Positions 27,358-37,052 of a stretch of 64,000 bases of DNA are shown in pieces. The stretch comes from Clostridium_T sp040217795 (GTDB lineage Bacteria; Bacillota; Clostridia; Clostridiales; Clostridiaceae). Position 1 is the stretch's first letter. Every line of letters begins with the position of its first letter. The stretch covers positions 1 to 64,000 of the forward strand of contig JBEHWK010000006.1 in NCBI GenBank assembly GCA_040217795.1, given 5' to 3'. The position numbers and the translations under genes are program-made. Under the pieces are notes generated by a model. The model ran no database searches, had not been told where the DNA came from, and saw only the letters and a program-made list of their open reading frames with translations.

Positions 27358-27399
27358 GAGCTGTCCCAAAACACAAATTTAAATGTTCTGAGACAGCTC
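27358..27399 (-). terminator. Terminator after mgsA
   Basis: GAGCTGTCTCAGAACA pairs with TGTTTTGGGACAGCTC (with G-U pairs) on the minus strand, followed by a T-rich stretch. It lies 9 bp past mgsA. Confidence 0.75.
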
Positions 27400-27407
27400 C
27401 CTTATGT

Positions 27408-27767
27408 TTAATAATTCTTTATTAACTCTTCCGCTGTGCCTAAATTTGTCGCAATAGGCACATTATGTACATCGCAGATTCTGATTAATGCTGTAACATC
27501 TGGTTCATGAGGCTGAGCTGTCAAAGGATCCCTGAAGAAAAACACCAGGTCCATTTCTCCCTGGGCAATTTTCCCGCCTATCTGCTGATCTCCCCCCAAT
27601 GGGCCGGAAAGGAATCTTGTTACTTCAAGGCCTGTTGCCTCCATTATCCTTTTACCTGTAGTGCCTGTACCAAAAAGAGTATACTTTTCAAGTATATCCT
27701 TATGGTTTTTGCAGAATTCAATCATGTCATCTTTTTTGTCATCATGAGCTATCAGCGCAATATTCAT
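27408..27767 (-). CDS. mgsA: Methylglyoxal synthase
   Basis: Converts dihydroxyacetone phosphate to methylglyoxal and phosphate, a phosphate-relieving bypass of lower glycolysis. The 119-residue protein has IALIAHDDKK at the start, GTGTTGKRI, SGPLGGDQQIG (catalytic aspartate region), DLVFFFRDPLTAQPHEPDV and VPIATNLGTAE, all family motifs. Length is normal. It lies 24 bp past rodA, a known Firmicute adjacency, and closes that transcript with a terminator. Confidence 0.96.
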   Translation of the reverse strand: MNIALIAHDDKKDDMIEFCKNHKDILEKYTLFGTGTTGKRIMEATGLEVTRFLSGPLGGDQQIGGKIAQGEMDLVFFFRDPLTAQPHEPDVTALIRICDVHNVPIATNLGTAEELIKNY

Positions 27768-27791
27768 CTTATGTCCCCCTTTTAATATATA

Positions 27792-28919
27792 TTAGAAATT
27801 TATTTTCTTTCTTCTCATCCCTATATTCAATATCAATCCAAGTGAAAGCATTGTTGTAAACAATGAACTTCCTCCATAACTTATAAGAGGTAGAGTTATT
27901 CCCGTAATGGGCATAAGTCCTATTGTCATTCCTATATTCTGATAAATGGCAAAGAGAAAATATGCTGCTAATCCCACACAAATCATCTGTCCAAAGACAT
28001 CCTTACTAGTCCTGGATATGGTTATTATCCTGTAGATAATTATACCATACATAGCCAAAAGGAAGATAGCTCCCACGGTTCCCCAGGTCTCTCCTATCAC
28101 AGCAAATATAAAATCAGTTTCTTTTTCCGGAACGTTTTGAGATACATATCCACCAGGAGAATCAATTGAAAAACTCACCCCTGACCCTAAAAAGCCTCCT
28201 GAACCTATTCCTATGGTGGATTGGGTAAGCTGAAGCCCTGAATTAAGTTCATCTGCCGCCGGATCCAAAAAGGAAGTGATTCTCTTTTTCTGATAAGGTT
28301 CTATCAATCCGGAATTCCAAATAAGAACAATTGACAGAAATAAAGCAACCAGCCCCCCCCCGATTACCCTTATGTTCAGGCCTGCAATGAAAAACATACC
28401 TAATACAATAAAGAAACAAACCATAGTCATACCCATGTCAGGTTCTTTGACTATCAATATAACCGGAACAATCGCATATGCAGCCAGGATGAAAAAGTTC
28501 TTAAGTTCATTTACCTTTCCTTCCATATCCTGAATCTTCTTTGCCAACATCACAATTATCCCGATCTTCGCCACTTCAGAAGGCTGCATTGTAAACCCGC
28601 CTATTTTTATCCACCCTGTGGCACCATTAACTGTGGCTCCGGCCACAATAGTTATAATCAACAAAATAATGCCAATGACATAAAAAATAAAGGCATAATT
28701 CTGGAGGATTATATAATCAACCAATAAGACGAAATATATGGCAACCAGGGAAACACCCAGCCAGATGAGCTGCTTTTCCACTTTAGCAAACCCAACTTCC
28801 CCTTTAGTAGCGAGATATATATTTACACATCCAAAGAAGACTGTCACTATCATTGTTATAAATAGCACAAAGTCCAGTTCCCTCAGAACTTTAAAATCCA
28901 ATTTTAATTTTTCCAACAT
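27792..28919 (-). CDS. rodA: RodA/FtsW-family SEDS peptidoglycan polymerase
   Basis: A 375-residue SEDS protein with about ten membrane helices. Family motifs are GATGWIKIGGFTMQPSEVAKI, VKEPDMGMTMV, FIFAVIGETWG and GITLPLISYGGSS. SEDS proteins polymerise glycan strands together with a class B PBP; the PBP2 of the same cluster (30997-33918) is the likely partner, making this RodA rather than FtsW. It lies after minE across a terminator, upstream of mgsA. Confidence 0.94.
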   Translation of the reverse strand: MLEKLKLDFKVLRELDFVLFITMIVTVFFGCVNIYLATKGEVGFAKVEKQLIWLGVSLVAIYFVLLVDYIILQNYAFIFYVIGIILLIITIVAGATVNGATGWIKIGGFTMQPSEVAKIGIIVMLAKKIQDMEGKVNELKNFFILAAYAIVPVILIVKEPDMGMTMVCFFIVLGMFFIAGLNIRVIGGGLVALFLSIVLIWNSGLIEPYQKKRITSFLDPAADELNSGLQLTQSTIGIGSGGFLGSGVSFSIDSPGGYVSQNVPEKETDFIFAVIGETWGTVGAIFLLAMYGIIIYRIITISRTSKDVFGQMICVGLAAYFLFAIYQNIGMTIGLMPITGITLPLISYGGSSLFTTMLSLGLILNIGMRRKKINF

Positions 28920-29073
28920 TAAATAGGCCTCCGTTTTTAAAATTTCACTATTTATTATAACTCAAATCAATGCATATCTCCATACATCTTCTGTCAATTC
29001 ACTGATATTTGAAAAATGAAGGATTTTTGTAACCACTTATTTTACAGAAAAAAAATATACCTTCCTAATACAA

Positions 29074-29098
29074 AAAAAGGCTGATTAAAGCCTTTTTC
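29074..29098 (-). terminator. Terminator after minE
   Basis: AAAAAGGC pairs with GCCTTTTT around an 8-nt loop, with a T-run on the minus strand. It separates minCDE from rodA. Confidence 0.8.
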
Positions 29099-29112
29099 CA
29101 TCTTAAAAACAT

Positions 29113-29382
29113 TTATCTTCCTCTTACACTCTTTATAGGAATGTTGGCAACAAGGGCAGGTGAGTTTCCTTCAGCAGCCTCTGTTTTTGTTACTGTTATT
29201 TCCATATCCCCGGCATCTATTTCCACATATTTTGAAATTACCTGAAGTATTTCCTCCCTGATTTTAGTTAAAAGTTCAGGAGCAATCTCACCTCTGTCAT
29301 GGATAAGAATAAGTCTTAACCTATCTTTAGCTATATCCTTAGGCAAGGGTTTATTTCCAAAAAACTTATTAAAAAATTCCAT
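29113..29382 (-). CDS. minE: Cell division topological factor MinE
   Basis: An 89-residue protein with an N-terminal helical MinD-binding segment (residues 10-35, KDRLRLILIHDRG) and a C-terminal dimer domain ending IPIKSVRGR. MinE stimulates MinD ATPase and drives pole-to-pole oscillation that keeps division at mid-cell. It is 22 bp past minD. Presence of minE next to minD, with no divIVA in sight, is the usual clostridial arrangement. Confidence 0.95.
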   Translation of the reverse strand: MEFFNKFFGNKPLPKDIAKDRLRLILIHDRGEIAPELLTKIREEILQVISKYVEIDAGDMEITVTKTEAAEGNSPALVANIPIKSVRGR

Positions 29383-29404
29383 TTCTCTCTCCCCCTTTTA
29401 ATAG

Positions 29405-30199
29405 CTATCTCAGCTTAAACAGTTTTTTCAGTGAACCCAGTAAACCTGCATCCGTATTTAAGTCTATAAGAGGAACATCTTCTCCGGTGATTCTTCTTGC
29501 AATATTCCTAAATGCTTGTCCAGCAATTGCTTTTTCATCAAGAACAATAGGTTCTCCTCTGTTTGTAGATATAGTTATGGACTTGTCATCCGGAACTACT
29601 CCTAAAAGCTTGATTGACAATATTTCTAAAATATCCTGTATGTCTAACATATCCCCGTTTTGGGTCATTTCATAGTTTAATCTGTTTACAATAACCTGAT
29701 GGTCATCCAACCCTTTTGAATCCAGCTTTCCTATAACTCTGTCAGCATCTCTTACAGATGTGACTTCCGGATTCACAACTACAATTGCTCTGTCCGCAGC
29801 TACAACTGCATTTTCAAAACCTTGCTCTATACCTGCAGGACAATCTATAAGAACATAATCAAAATCTCCTTTAAGCTCGTTTATTATGCTTAACATCTGA
29901 TTTGGAGTTATATCATTCTTATCCTTTGTCTGGGCAGTAGGAAGCAAATACAGATTCGGAAATCTTTTATCCCTTATCATTGCCTGCTTTGTTCTGCATC
30001 TCTTTTCAAAAACATCTACTATAGTATATACTATCCTGTTTTCCAATCCCATTAATACATCCAGATTTCTAAGACCAGTATCCCCATCTATTACAACCAC
30101 TTTTTTACCTAAAGCTGCTAGAGCAGTTCCTATATTTGCTGTCGTGGTGGTCTTCCCGACTCCGCCCTTTCCTGACGTTATGACTATTGACTCTCCCAT
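29405..30199 (-). CDS. minD: Septum site-determining ATPase MinD
   Basis: ParA/MinD ATPase, 264 residues with the deviant Walker A loop K11-GGVGK16-TT (SGKGGVGKTT), the switch motif VVIDGDTGLRNLD, and a C-terminal amphipathic membrane-targeting helix (LGSLKKLFKLR). It recruits MinC to the membrane. Start 30199 is chosen over an ATG 15 nt upstream because TTGGAGGT lies between them. Order minC-minD-minE. Confidence 0.97.
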   Translation of the reverse strand: MGESIVITSGKGGVGKTTTTANIGTALAALGKKVVVIDGDTGLRNLDVLMGLENRIVYTIVDVFEKRCRTKQAMIRDKRFPNLYLLPTAQTKDKNDITPNQMLSIINELKGDFDYVLIDCPAGIEQGFENAVVAADRAIVVVNPEVTSVRDADRVIGKLDSKGLDDHQVIVNRLNYEMTQNGDMLDIQDILEILSIKLLGVVPDDKSITISTNRGEPIVLDEKAIAGQAFRNIARRITGEDVPLIDLNTDAGLLGSLKKLFKLR

Positions 30200-30219
30200 T
30201 CTAAATACCTCCAATTTGT

Positions 30220-30852
30220 TTAAATAAATTTATTTGGTAAATACGGCTCTACGATGATTGTTCCATCTTTCAGCCTTGCTACTTCCGGATATTTCGGTTT
30301 TTCTCCGTCTTCAGGAGATACTGTTATAACATCCCCTATCTGAAGAAGTTCAGGTTCCAATAAAAATGCTGTAATAAACGCCTTGGTATTGCCAGTTGTA
30401 CCAGCATGAACCTGTCCTCTTATTTTCCCCATGACAACAATGTTCCCTGCTGCATATATTTCTGAACCTGGATTGACATCTCCTACGATTACCAGATTCC
30501 CCATATAATCTATTCTCTGGCCGCTTCTTATTGTTTTTCGAATAAACCTGGTTCTTCCTTCATTTATTCCGTTAAAAACCTTTACTTCTTTTTCCTCCAT
30601 GTCCTTGAATATGCATTCTTTAATTCCTATATCTTCAAAAAGAGTATCCTTTAATTTTCTCATATCTCTTTCTTCTATGTACTTCAGATCAGTTTTTATA
30701 GTTAAAACCGCACCCTTGTAAAACTTCTTACCCTTGCTTAGTTTTTCCGAAAGAGCTTCCAAAACTTCACTGAAGTCTTTAAATTTATTATAGTTAATCG
30801 CTGCAAACAGCCCTTCCCTATTCCCTTTTATTACTATTCTATCATCAATCAT
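30220..30852 (-). CDS. minC: Septum site-determining protein MinC
   Basis: FtsZ assembly inhibitor. About 210 residues: an N-terminal FtsZ-binding domain (1-95) and a C-terminal beta-helix MinD-binding domain (about 100-210) with GQRIDYMGNLVIVGDVNPGSEI and GNIVVMGKIRGQVHAG, hallmark MinC motifs. The start ATG 30852 has AGAGAGGT 6 nt upstream. First of minCDE, following a terminator after PBP2. Confidence 0.94.
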   Translation of the reverse strand: MIDDRIVIKGNREGLFAAINYNKFKDFSEVLEALSEKLSKGKKFYKGAVLTIKTDLKYIEERDMRKLKDTLFEDIGIKECIFKDMEEKEVKVFNGINEGRTRFIRKTIRSGQRIDYMGNLVIVGDVNPGSEIYAAGNIVVMGKIRGQVHAGTTGNTKAFITAFLLEPELLQIGDVITVSPEDGEKPKYPEVARLKDGTIIVEPYLPNKFI

Positions 30853-30952
30853 AAGCAACCTCTCTCACAGGTTTTTTATCTTTTTATTGTGTCCTTTCTA
30901 TTATAATACATTTTTATGTAAATTGACAATGAAGATTTCCAATTTCAATGCT

Positions 30953-30979
30953 GAAAAGAGCGGCAAAAACTGCCGCTCT
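30953..30979 (-). terminator. Terminator after the PBP2 gene
   Basis: AGAGCGGCA pairs with TGCCGCTCT around a 5-nt loop, followed by TTTTC on the minus strand, between PBP2 and minC. Confidence 0.85.
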
Positions 30980-30996
30980 GAAAAATATCAATATGC

Positions 30997-33918
30997 TTAT
31001 TGGCCATCTGTACCGCCTGTTGCATTTGTTGTCTCTGCTGCACCTGCCGCACTTCCTGAATCACCTGATGTTGTGTTCTTTATATCTGCCAGAGGCGGAT
31101 CCAGAGTGTAGCTGTTAGCAGGCGCGTAACCCATAGCCTTCAGCTGATCTCTGAAGTATGTTTCATACACTGCCTTGGCTACATTAGCTCCGAAATATCC
31201 GTGTCCACCATCATATAATAACACACATACAGCAATCTGAGGATCATCCAGGGGAGCAAATGACACGTAAACCCCGAAGGCTTCACGTCCGTATTCGCTT
31301 TGATCAGATCTGAAGGTAGCCGTACCTGTCTTACCACCTGAAGCTATAGGGAATTTCGCAAAAACTGAACTTGCTGTACCGCCTTCCGCAGTATTGGCCA
31401 TATTCATACCTGTTTTAATGGCATCAAGATATTCTGTCGGAATATCAATCTTGTCCAGCACTTCCGGTTTATATTCCTGAACTACATTTCCCTCTCTGTC
31501 TGTAACCTTATCCACCAGGTGGGCTCTATACCTTGTGCCTCCATTTACCAGAGTGGAAATATATCCTACCAGCTGAAGAGGGGTGAAGGTATCCATACCC
31601 TGGCCAATGGCTCCATAAGCAATCTGCGTCGCGCTCATTATTTCCAGGGAAACAGAGTAGATGACATAATTGGAAATTTCATAAGATGCTTTATCTACCG
31701 CTGTTTTTGGAGAAACATTTGCACCTGCCACATTAGCCTGATACTTAGGTGAATTGTCATATATCTCCTGAACCACAGGCCTTACAGCTTTATTAAAGGT
31801 CTCGAAGTCTCCCCTTATATCCCTTGTTCCCACTTCATTAAGCTTATCTTTTACCATCTGTTTTAACTTTTTCTTTGCTGCAGCCAGCTTTTCACTGTCA
31901 TCGCTGTTAACAGCAAGATCCATTGCCGGGAATGATCCTCTGCCTGCAAAAGATCCCGCTTCTGCATACTGCACCAGATTGAAGTTAATCATATTGATGG
32001 TGTTTGACTTGAAAGACTGGAAATTGTAAACCTGGCCGAAGTTCTCCGCCAATTCAATTCCTGTCCCAACCTTTTGTGTACTGTTTGGATCACTTCCCAA
32101 TCCCATTTTCCATGCATACTGCGATAAAGTATCCAGCCCTTTAACCTTATCCGCTACATCAGCCTTTTCAGTTGGTGCATATTTTTTGTACATTCTGATA
32201 GCACAATCATAATAAAAATAGTTACTTGATACCGCAAGGGCCCTTCTGATGTCTGTAATTGCAGGTGTCGCCTCATCCTCAGGCTTCAGATTCCCAAATA
32301 TATCCGGATATTTATCGAAGTACGTTTTTGTCTGCATAGTTTCACTGGTGGTGATGACACCCTCACTTAAGGCAGCCACGGAAGTCAATGGTTTAAATGT
32401 AGATCCTGGCGGTGTCAGCCCCAATGTGGCATAGTTATATAAGGCCTTTGGATAAAGGTCATATCTGTCTTCCCTTATTCCGTCCTTATTTTTCGGGAAC
32501 AAATCATCCACAGTCTTATTTAACCCTTGTTTCGCAATAAAATTCTTCCCGAACTCCTCAAGCTGAGAGTTGTTAGGGAAATACGTCTTTGACAGTTCTG
32601 ATGTCAAAGCCCCTGGAGTAGAGAATACATTCGGGTCGAAATCAGGAAAACTTGATAAAGCAAGTATTCTTCCTGTTTTAACCTCCTGAACCACCACAGC
32701 TCCCCTCGTGGCATTTCTAACATCAACTCCTTGATCAATGAACCCCTCGCTCTGAAGCCCTTCTAATACTCCCTTCAGACTCGTTTCTGCTGAATATTGA
32801 ATATTTTTATCGATTGTAAGCTGAACGTTCATGCCCGGAGAAGGTTCAAGCCTGAATAACTCTTCAGTTTTTCTTCCTTTAGAGTTTACCATCACTGTGG
32901 TTCCGCCTTTTGTTCCTTTAAGAACACTTTCAAAAGCAGACTCGATTCCGCTTTTTCCTATCTTGTCGGTGCTTACATCATATCCCTTTTCTGTATATCT
33001 TGCCTCCGCACTTCCATCTATCGCACCTATGTATCCAATTACTGAAGATGCCAGGTTCTTATATGGATAAGACCTTACCGGTTCAGTAGAAACGTCAATT
33101 CCAGGCAGATCATTAAGCTTCTGATAGAAAATGAATGATGTTTCCTTTTTTACATTTGCCAGGGTTACAGGCTTATATCCTTTAAAACTCTGCATTTTTA
33201 TGGCATCTTTTATAACCAGGTACTTTCTGACATCCTGCAATGAATAGCTTTTTAAGATCAAAGCCAGGATATCTTTCCCGTTCATATTCTCATACTTTTC
33301 TCTTTCTTCTTTAGATGAAGGATTCAGCATCTCATACATCTTATAACTTTCAATCATATAATAAAAAGTATCTTCCGGAGAATACCCATAAAGAGCATCA
33401 TCCAGCTGGTTTTGCTGTGCGGAAGTCAAATCGCCCTTATTGCCCGGGAAAAGCTTTTTCTTCAGTATTTCATCCAACCCTCTGTCTTTTTTAAACCTGA
33501 CATTCAAAGCTTTTATTGAAGCTGCATCACTGGTGTTAAAATCAAAATAGTAATTATTGTTCTCATCCAGTTTAAGCTGCATATCATCCTCGATGGCTTC
33601 ACCTCTAGTATTAAGGATATCAAAAACCTTTGCCATTGTGCCATAGAAGCTTGTGTTGGACTCATCCGTAGAAGTAAAGGTAATTGTATAACTCTGAACA
33701 CTCGTTGCCAGTATATTCCCATTTTGGTCATAGATAATACCTCTTGGAGCATTTTCTGCCACAAACCTTCTTGACCTGTTATTTGCCATATCCTTATAAT
33801 CATCATACTTAATAACCTGGAGATAAATAAGTTTTCCCAATATAATACTAAAAATAATAAACATTAATGCAATTAAGAAGGTATATCTGTTCAAAAACTT
33901 CTTCTTTTTTTTATTCAT
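30997..33918 (-). CDS. mrdA: Penicillin-binding protein 2 (class B transpeptidase)
   Basis: Elongation-specific D,D-transpeptidase. Of 973 residues, 13-33 form the N-terminal membrane anchor, a PBP dimerisation domain with RGIIYDQNG follows, and the transpeptidase domain has SxxK near 505 (PPGSTFKPLTS), SxN near 565 (VSSNYFYYD) and KTGT near 860 (SGGKTGTAT). The last 30 residues are a Gly/Ser/Ala/Thr-rich tail (SGSAAGAAE...). At 973 residues it is much longer than the ~650 of many PBP2s; extra sequence lies in the pedestal and between SxN and KTG. It follows mreD by 11 bp in the mre cluster. Confidence 0.93.
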   Translation of the reverse strand: MNKKKKKFLNRYTFLIALMFIIFSIILGKLIYLQVIKYDDYKDMANNRSRRFVAENAPRGIIYDQNGNILATSVQSYTITFTSTDESNTSFYGTMAKVFDILNTRGEAIEDDMQLKLDENNNYYFDFNTSDAASIKALNVRFKKDRGLDEILKKKLFPGNKGDLTSAQQNQLDDALYGYSPEDTFYYMIESYKMYEMLNPSSKEEREKYENMNGKDILALILKSYSLQDVRKYLVIKDAIKMQSFKGYKPVTLANVKKETSFIFYQKLNDLPGIDVSTEPVRSYPYKNLASSVIGYIGAIDGSAEARYTEKGYDVSTDKIGKSGIESAFESVLKGTKGGTTVMVNSKGRKTEELFRLEPSPGMNVQLTIDKNIQYSAETSLKGVLEGLQSEGFIDQGVDVRNATRGAVVVQEVKTGRILALSSFPDFDPNVFSTPGALTSELSKTYFPNNSQLEEFGKNFIAKQGLNKTVDDLFPKNKDGIREDRYDLYPKALYNYATLGLTPPGSTFKPLTSVAALSEGVITTSETMQTKTYFDKYPDIFGNLKPEDEATPAITDIRRALAVSSNYFYYDCAIRMYKKYAPTEKADVADKVKGLDTLSQYAWKMGLGSDPNSTQKVGTGIELAENFGQVYNFQSFKSNTINMINFNLVQYAEAGSFAGRGSFPAMDLAVNSDDSEKLAAAKKKLKQMVKDKLNEVGTRDIRGDFETFNKAVRPVVQEIYDNSPKYQANVAGANVSPKTAVDKASYEISNYVIYSVSLEIMSATQIAYGAIGQGMDTFTPLQLVGYISTLVNGGTRYRAHLVDKVTDREGNVVQEYKPEVLDKIDIPTEYLDAIKTGMNMANTAEGGTASSVFAKFPIASGGKTGTATFRSDQSEYGREAFGVYVSFAPLDDPQIAVCVLLYDGGHGYFGANVAKAVYETYFRDQLKAMGYAPANSYTLDPPLADIKNTTSGDSGSAAGAAETTNATGGTDGQ

Positions 33919-33929
33919 ATAATCACCTT

Positions 33930-34421
33930 TTAATTAAATTTCCAAGGATCTTTCATATAGCTTTTTTCTGTAAATTTGTATATCTTTTTATAGAAGATAA
34001 AAGCAAATACTGCATTTATTAAAGATACCAGCATAATTCCTGAGAGATACATATCAGCTTTCAAAATCAATAAAATCACATAAACCAACATATACTTCAT
34101 AAAAGTTGCTAAAAAAACAGTAATAACCGGAATTGTCCTTCTGTTTCTAAATATATTTTTTCCTACTGCCGAAGCCAGCAAACAAAGAATTAGATTTATC
34201 AGGGAGTTCACACCAAATGCATTTGCAAAAAACACATCCTGAAGGATTCCTGAATAAGCGCCTATAAAAACTGCTTCCCAGGCCCCCCCCAGGATTGAAT
34301 AGCATATTGCAAATGTAAAAAGCAGGCTTCCCCATGAACCTGATATATGGAAGACAGGTAAAACTGCATTATCAAGAGTAAAAAATAATAACCCTATAAG
34401 TATCAATATAATTCTTTTCAT
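33930..34421 (-). CDS. mreD: Rod shape-determining protein MreD
   Basis: A 163-residue membrane protein with about five helices, of the MreD family, for example LLFTFAICYSILGGAWEAVFIGAYSGILQDVFFA with the typical GxxxGLLQD-like loop. It links MreC and the cell-wall synthesis enzymes of the elongasome. It overlaps the space between mreC (3 bp) and PBP2 (11 bp), in the normal order. Confidence 0.9.
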   Translation of the reverse strand: MKRIILILIGLLFFTLDNAVLPVFHISGSWGSLLFTFAICYSILGGAWEAVFIGAYSGILQDVFFANAFGVNSLINLILCLLASAVGKNIFRNRRTIPVITVFLATFMKYMLVYVILLILKADMYLSGIMLVSLINAVFAFIFYKKIYKFTEKSYMKDPWKFN

Positions 34422-34424
34422 AAG

Positions 34425-35279
34425 CTATTGACCATCACTATTAATAATTCTTTTATCTTTGGGAATCAATACATACAATTCCTCAAGCTTGTTAAAATCT
34501 ACAAAAGGTTCAATTACAGCACTTTTGCTTACCTTTACCTTGTCTTCTTCCACACTTAACACTTTACCAATCCTGATATTCTTAGGATATATTCGTCCAA
34601 GATCTGAAGTCAAAATGATATCCCCTTCCTTCACAGCTGAACTCATAGGTATATTATAGACTTTTGCCAATAGCCTGTTTTTCGAATCCTTATATCCTTT
34701 TACAATTCCCACAGTATCTTCAGTACTTTCAATTTTCGCAGCTATTGCAATATTTTCATTAATTAAAGATTGAACAATAGCCCAGTTACTTCCCAATGAA
34801 GTAACCTGTCCTACTATCCCCTTTGAAGCCATGACAGGCATTCCCTTTTCCAGTCCGTCCTTGCTTCCTTTATCAATAATATATCCTGAGAGAAAGTTAT
34901 CTCCGCTGTATCCTATTATATTTGTTCCTATAATGTTATAATCCTGGTTTCCGCTTGCAAAATTCACTATTTCTCTTAATCTTTCATTTTCACTTTTAAG
35001 GCTGTTGTATTCCACAAGCTGATTCTGCAATTCATCATTTTCCTTGTTAAGTCTTTCATTTTCCCGTTTCACTTCAGAAAAATTATAAAAGAAATCTATA
35101 AAACCCTTGAATTTATCTGCACCAGTATAAGCAATTCTTTGAATGGGATTTAATGCTGCACCCGCACCGCTTTCAATTGTGCTCTTATTTTGTGTCTTAT
35201 ATGTATAGACAATTGTTAATAAAAAACCAACTGACAGTACTATAACAGTTACTGCCAGTTTATTCTTAAACAGCTTCAT
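34425..35279 (-). CDS. mreC: Rod shape-determining protein MreC
   Basis: A 284-residue bitopic protein with one membrane helix (10-26), a coiled coil (about 60-105, heptads of ENERLNKENDELQ) and two beta-barrel domains to the C-terminus (GMPVMASKGIVGQVTSLG). It bridges cytoplasmic MreB and periplasmic PBPs. It sits 7 bp after mreB. Confidence 0.95.
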   Translation of the reverse strand: MKLFKNKLAVTVIVLSVGFLLTIVYTYKTQNKSTIESGAGAALNPIQRIAYTGADKFKGFIDFFYNFSEVKRENERLNKENDELQNQLVEYNSLKSENERLREIVNFASGNQDYNIIGTNIIGYSGDNFLSGYIIDKGSKDGLEKGMPVMASKGIVGQVTSLGSNWAIVQSLINENIAIAAKIESTEDTVGIVKGYKDSKNRLLAKVYNIPMSSAVKEGDIILTSDLGRIYPKNIRIGKVLSVEEDKVKVSKSAVIEPFVDFNKLEELYVLIPKDKRIINSDGQ

Positions 35280-35286
35280 AAAGCCA

Positions 35287-36303
35287 TTATCCTCTTTGTT
35301 GTTTTGCTATATTATCAAAATCTTCCAGGGCTTTACCAGCTCCGAGAGCAACACAATCAAGAGGTGATTCTGCGATGTGTACAGGCATGTGTGTTTCCTT
35401 GTTGATTAACGCATCCAATCCCCTTAACAATGCGCCGCCTCCAGCTAACATAATACCTTTATCCATAATATCAGCAGATAATTCAGGTGGTGTTTTTTCA
35501 AGAGTTGTCTTAATTGATTCAATAATTGCAGCTATAGGCTCTTTCAATGCTTCTCTTATCTGAGCTTCATTTATTTCAATTATCTTAGGAAGACCAGTTA
35601 TCAAGTCTCTTCCCTTAATCTCCATTGTTTTTTCTTCTTCTTCTGTTTTATAAGCTGATCCTAATTCCATCTTTATGTTTTCAGCTGTTCTTTCACCTAT
35701 CATAAGGTTGTATTCTCTCTTAATGTAGCTTATTATTGCCTGATCAAGCTCATCTCCAGCCACCCTTAAAGACTTAGCTGTAACAATACCTCCCAAAGAG
35801 ATTATTGCAACTTCAGTAGTACCTCCGCCGATGTCTACGATCATGCTTCCTGTAGGTTCAGAAACTGGAAGTCCAGCACCAATTGCAGCTGCCATAGGCT
35901 CTTCCATCAATAGAACGTCTCTTGCTCCTGCAGATTTTGTAGCTTCATATATCGCTCTTTTCTCAACTTCTGTTACTCCTGATGGATAGCAGATGATGAT
36001 TCTTGGGCTTGTAAATGCACTTTTGCTTGTTACTTTTTCAATGAATTTCTTAATCATTGTTTGAGTGATATCAAAATCAGCTATTACTCCATCTCTCATT
36101 GGTCTGATTGCAACGATGTTTCCTGGAGTTCTTCCTATCATCAGTTTTGCTTCAGCACCTACTGCAAGTGGTTTCTTAGTATTGTTGTTTATAGCCACAA
36201 CTGAAGGTTCCCTCAATACTATACCTTTTCCTTTAACAAATACTAGAGTGTTAGCTGTTCCTAAATCTATCCCCATATCTTTCGTCATTCCAAATAATCC
36301 CAT
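35287..36303 (-). CDS. mreB: Cell shape-determining actin homologue MreB
   Basis: Actin-like filament protein that directs lateral wall growth. The 338 residues have actin-fold ATP motifs: DLGTANTLVF (phosphate 1), IVDIGGGTTEVAIISLGGI (phosphate 2) and MLAGGGALLRGLD (adenosine). Length and motifs are typical. First of the mreB-mreC-mreD-PBP2 cluster, 20 bp past radC. Confidence 0.97.
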   Translation of the reverse strand: MGLFGMTKDMGIDLGTANTLVFVKGKGIVLREPSVVAINNNTKKPLAVGAEAKLMIGRTPGNIVAIRPMRDGVIADFDITQTMIKKFIEKVTSKSAFTSPRIIICYPSGVTEVEKRAIYEATKSAGARDVLLMEEPMAAAIGAGLPVSEPTGSMIVDIGGGTTEVAIISLGGIVTAKSLRVAGDELDQAIISYIKREYNLMIGERTAENIKMELGSAYKTEEEEKTMEIKGRDLITGLPKIIEINEAQIREALKEPIAAIIESIKTTLEKTPPELSADIMDKGIMLAGGGALLRGLDALINKETHMPVHIAESPLDCVALGAGKALEDFDNIAKQQRG

Positions 36304-36324
36304 TTAATTTTTCCCCTTTCAGAT

Positions 36325-37014
36325 TTATATTATGGATTTTTCTTTTAAACTCACATATGTATTTTTTCCTATTATAATATGATCAAGAAGATCGATTCCC
36401 ATAATCTTGCTGCATTCTTTTAGTCTTAAAGTAATATTTATGTCCTCTTTGCTTGGAGACGGATCCCCTGAAGGATGATTGTGACATATAATTATTGATG
36501 CGGCATTGTTTTTTAATGCTTCAGAGAAAACTTCCCTCGGGTGTACTATTGAAGAGTTTAAAGTTCCTCTGAATATTTCCTTAATGGAAATGACCACATT
36601 TTTAGTGTTCAGGATCACAAGCATCAACACTTCCTGGGGCAGATTACTCATTTCATTCATAAGCAAATCCGCTGCAGCCTTCGGTTCAGATATCCTAATC
36701 TCACCGCTGGCTCCCCGGTAGGAATTGATTCTTTTGGCCAGTTCACACAATGCCATGAGCCTTGAAGCCTTTGCCTTTTTAATTCCTCTGATTTTCAGAA
36801 AATCTTCAGCACCAGCCGTAATCATCCCATTTAAACCATTCACGGATTCAAGTATTTTAAAGCTTACATCCATGACGCTTTCATTCTTTGTTCCGCATCT
36901 TAGGATCAATGCAAGTAATTCTATGTTTGTCAAGGTTTCAGCACCATAAAGAAACAATTTTTCTTCAGGCCTTTCATTTTCGGGTAAATCCATAACTTTC
37001 AGAGTTTTTCCCAT
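36325..37014 (-). CDS. radC: RadC/UPF0758 JAB-domain protein
   Basis: The start is 37014 (AAGGAGAG 5 nt upstream), giving 229 residues. An N-terminal helix-hairpin-helix-like region (residues 40-80, LLALILRCGT, FLKIRGIKKAKASRL) is followed by an MPN/JAB domain with the metal motif H-x-H-x(7)-D (CHNHPSGDPSPSKED). The old DNA-repair annotation of RadC is not supported; the molecular function is unknown. It lies between maf and mreB, the usual place. Confidence 0.93.
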   Translation of the reverse strand: MGKTLKVMDLPENERPEEKLFLYGAETLTNIELLALILRCGTKNESVMDVSFKILESVNGLNGMITAGAEDFLKIRGIKKAKASRLMALCELAKRINSYRGASGEIRISEPKAAADLLMNEMSNLPQEVLMLVILNTKNVVISIKEIFRGTLNSSIVHPREVFSEALKNNAASIIICHNHPSGDPSPSKEDINITLRLKECSKIMGIDLLDHIIIGKNTYVSLKEKSII

Positions 37015-37052
37015 CTGAACTCTCCTTAAATAATATAGATTCCCCATCCCAC

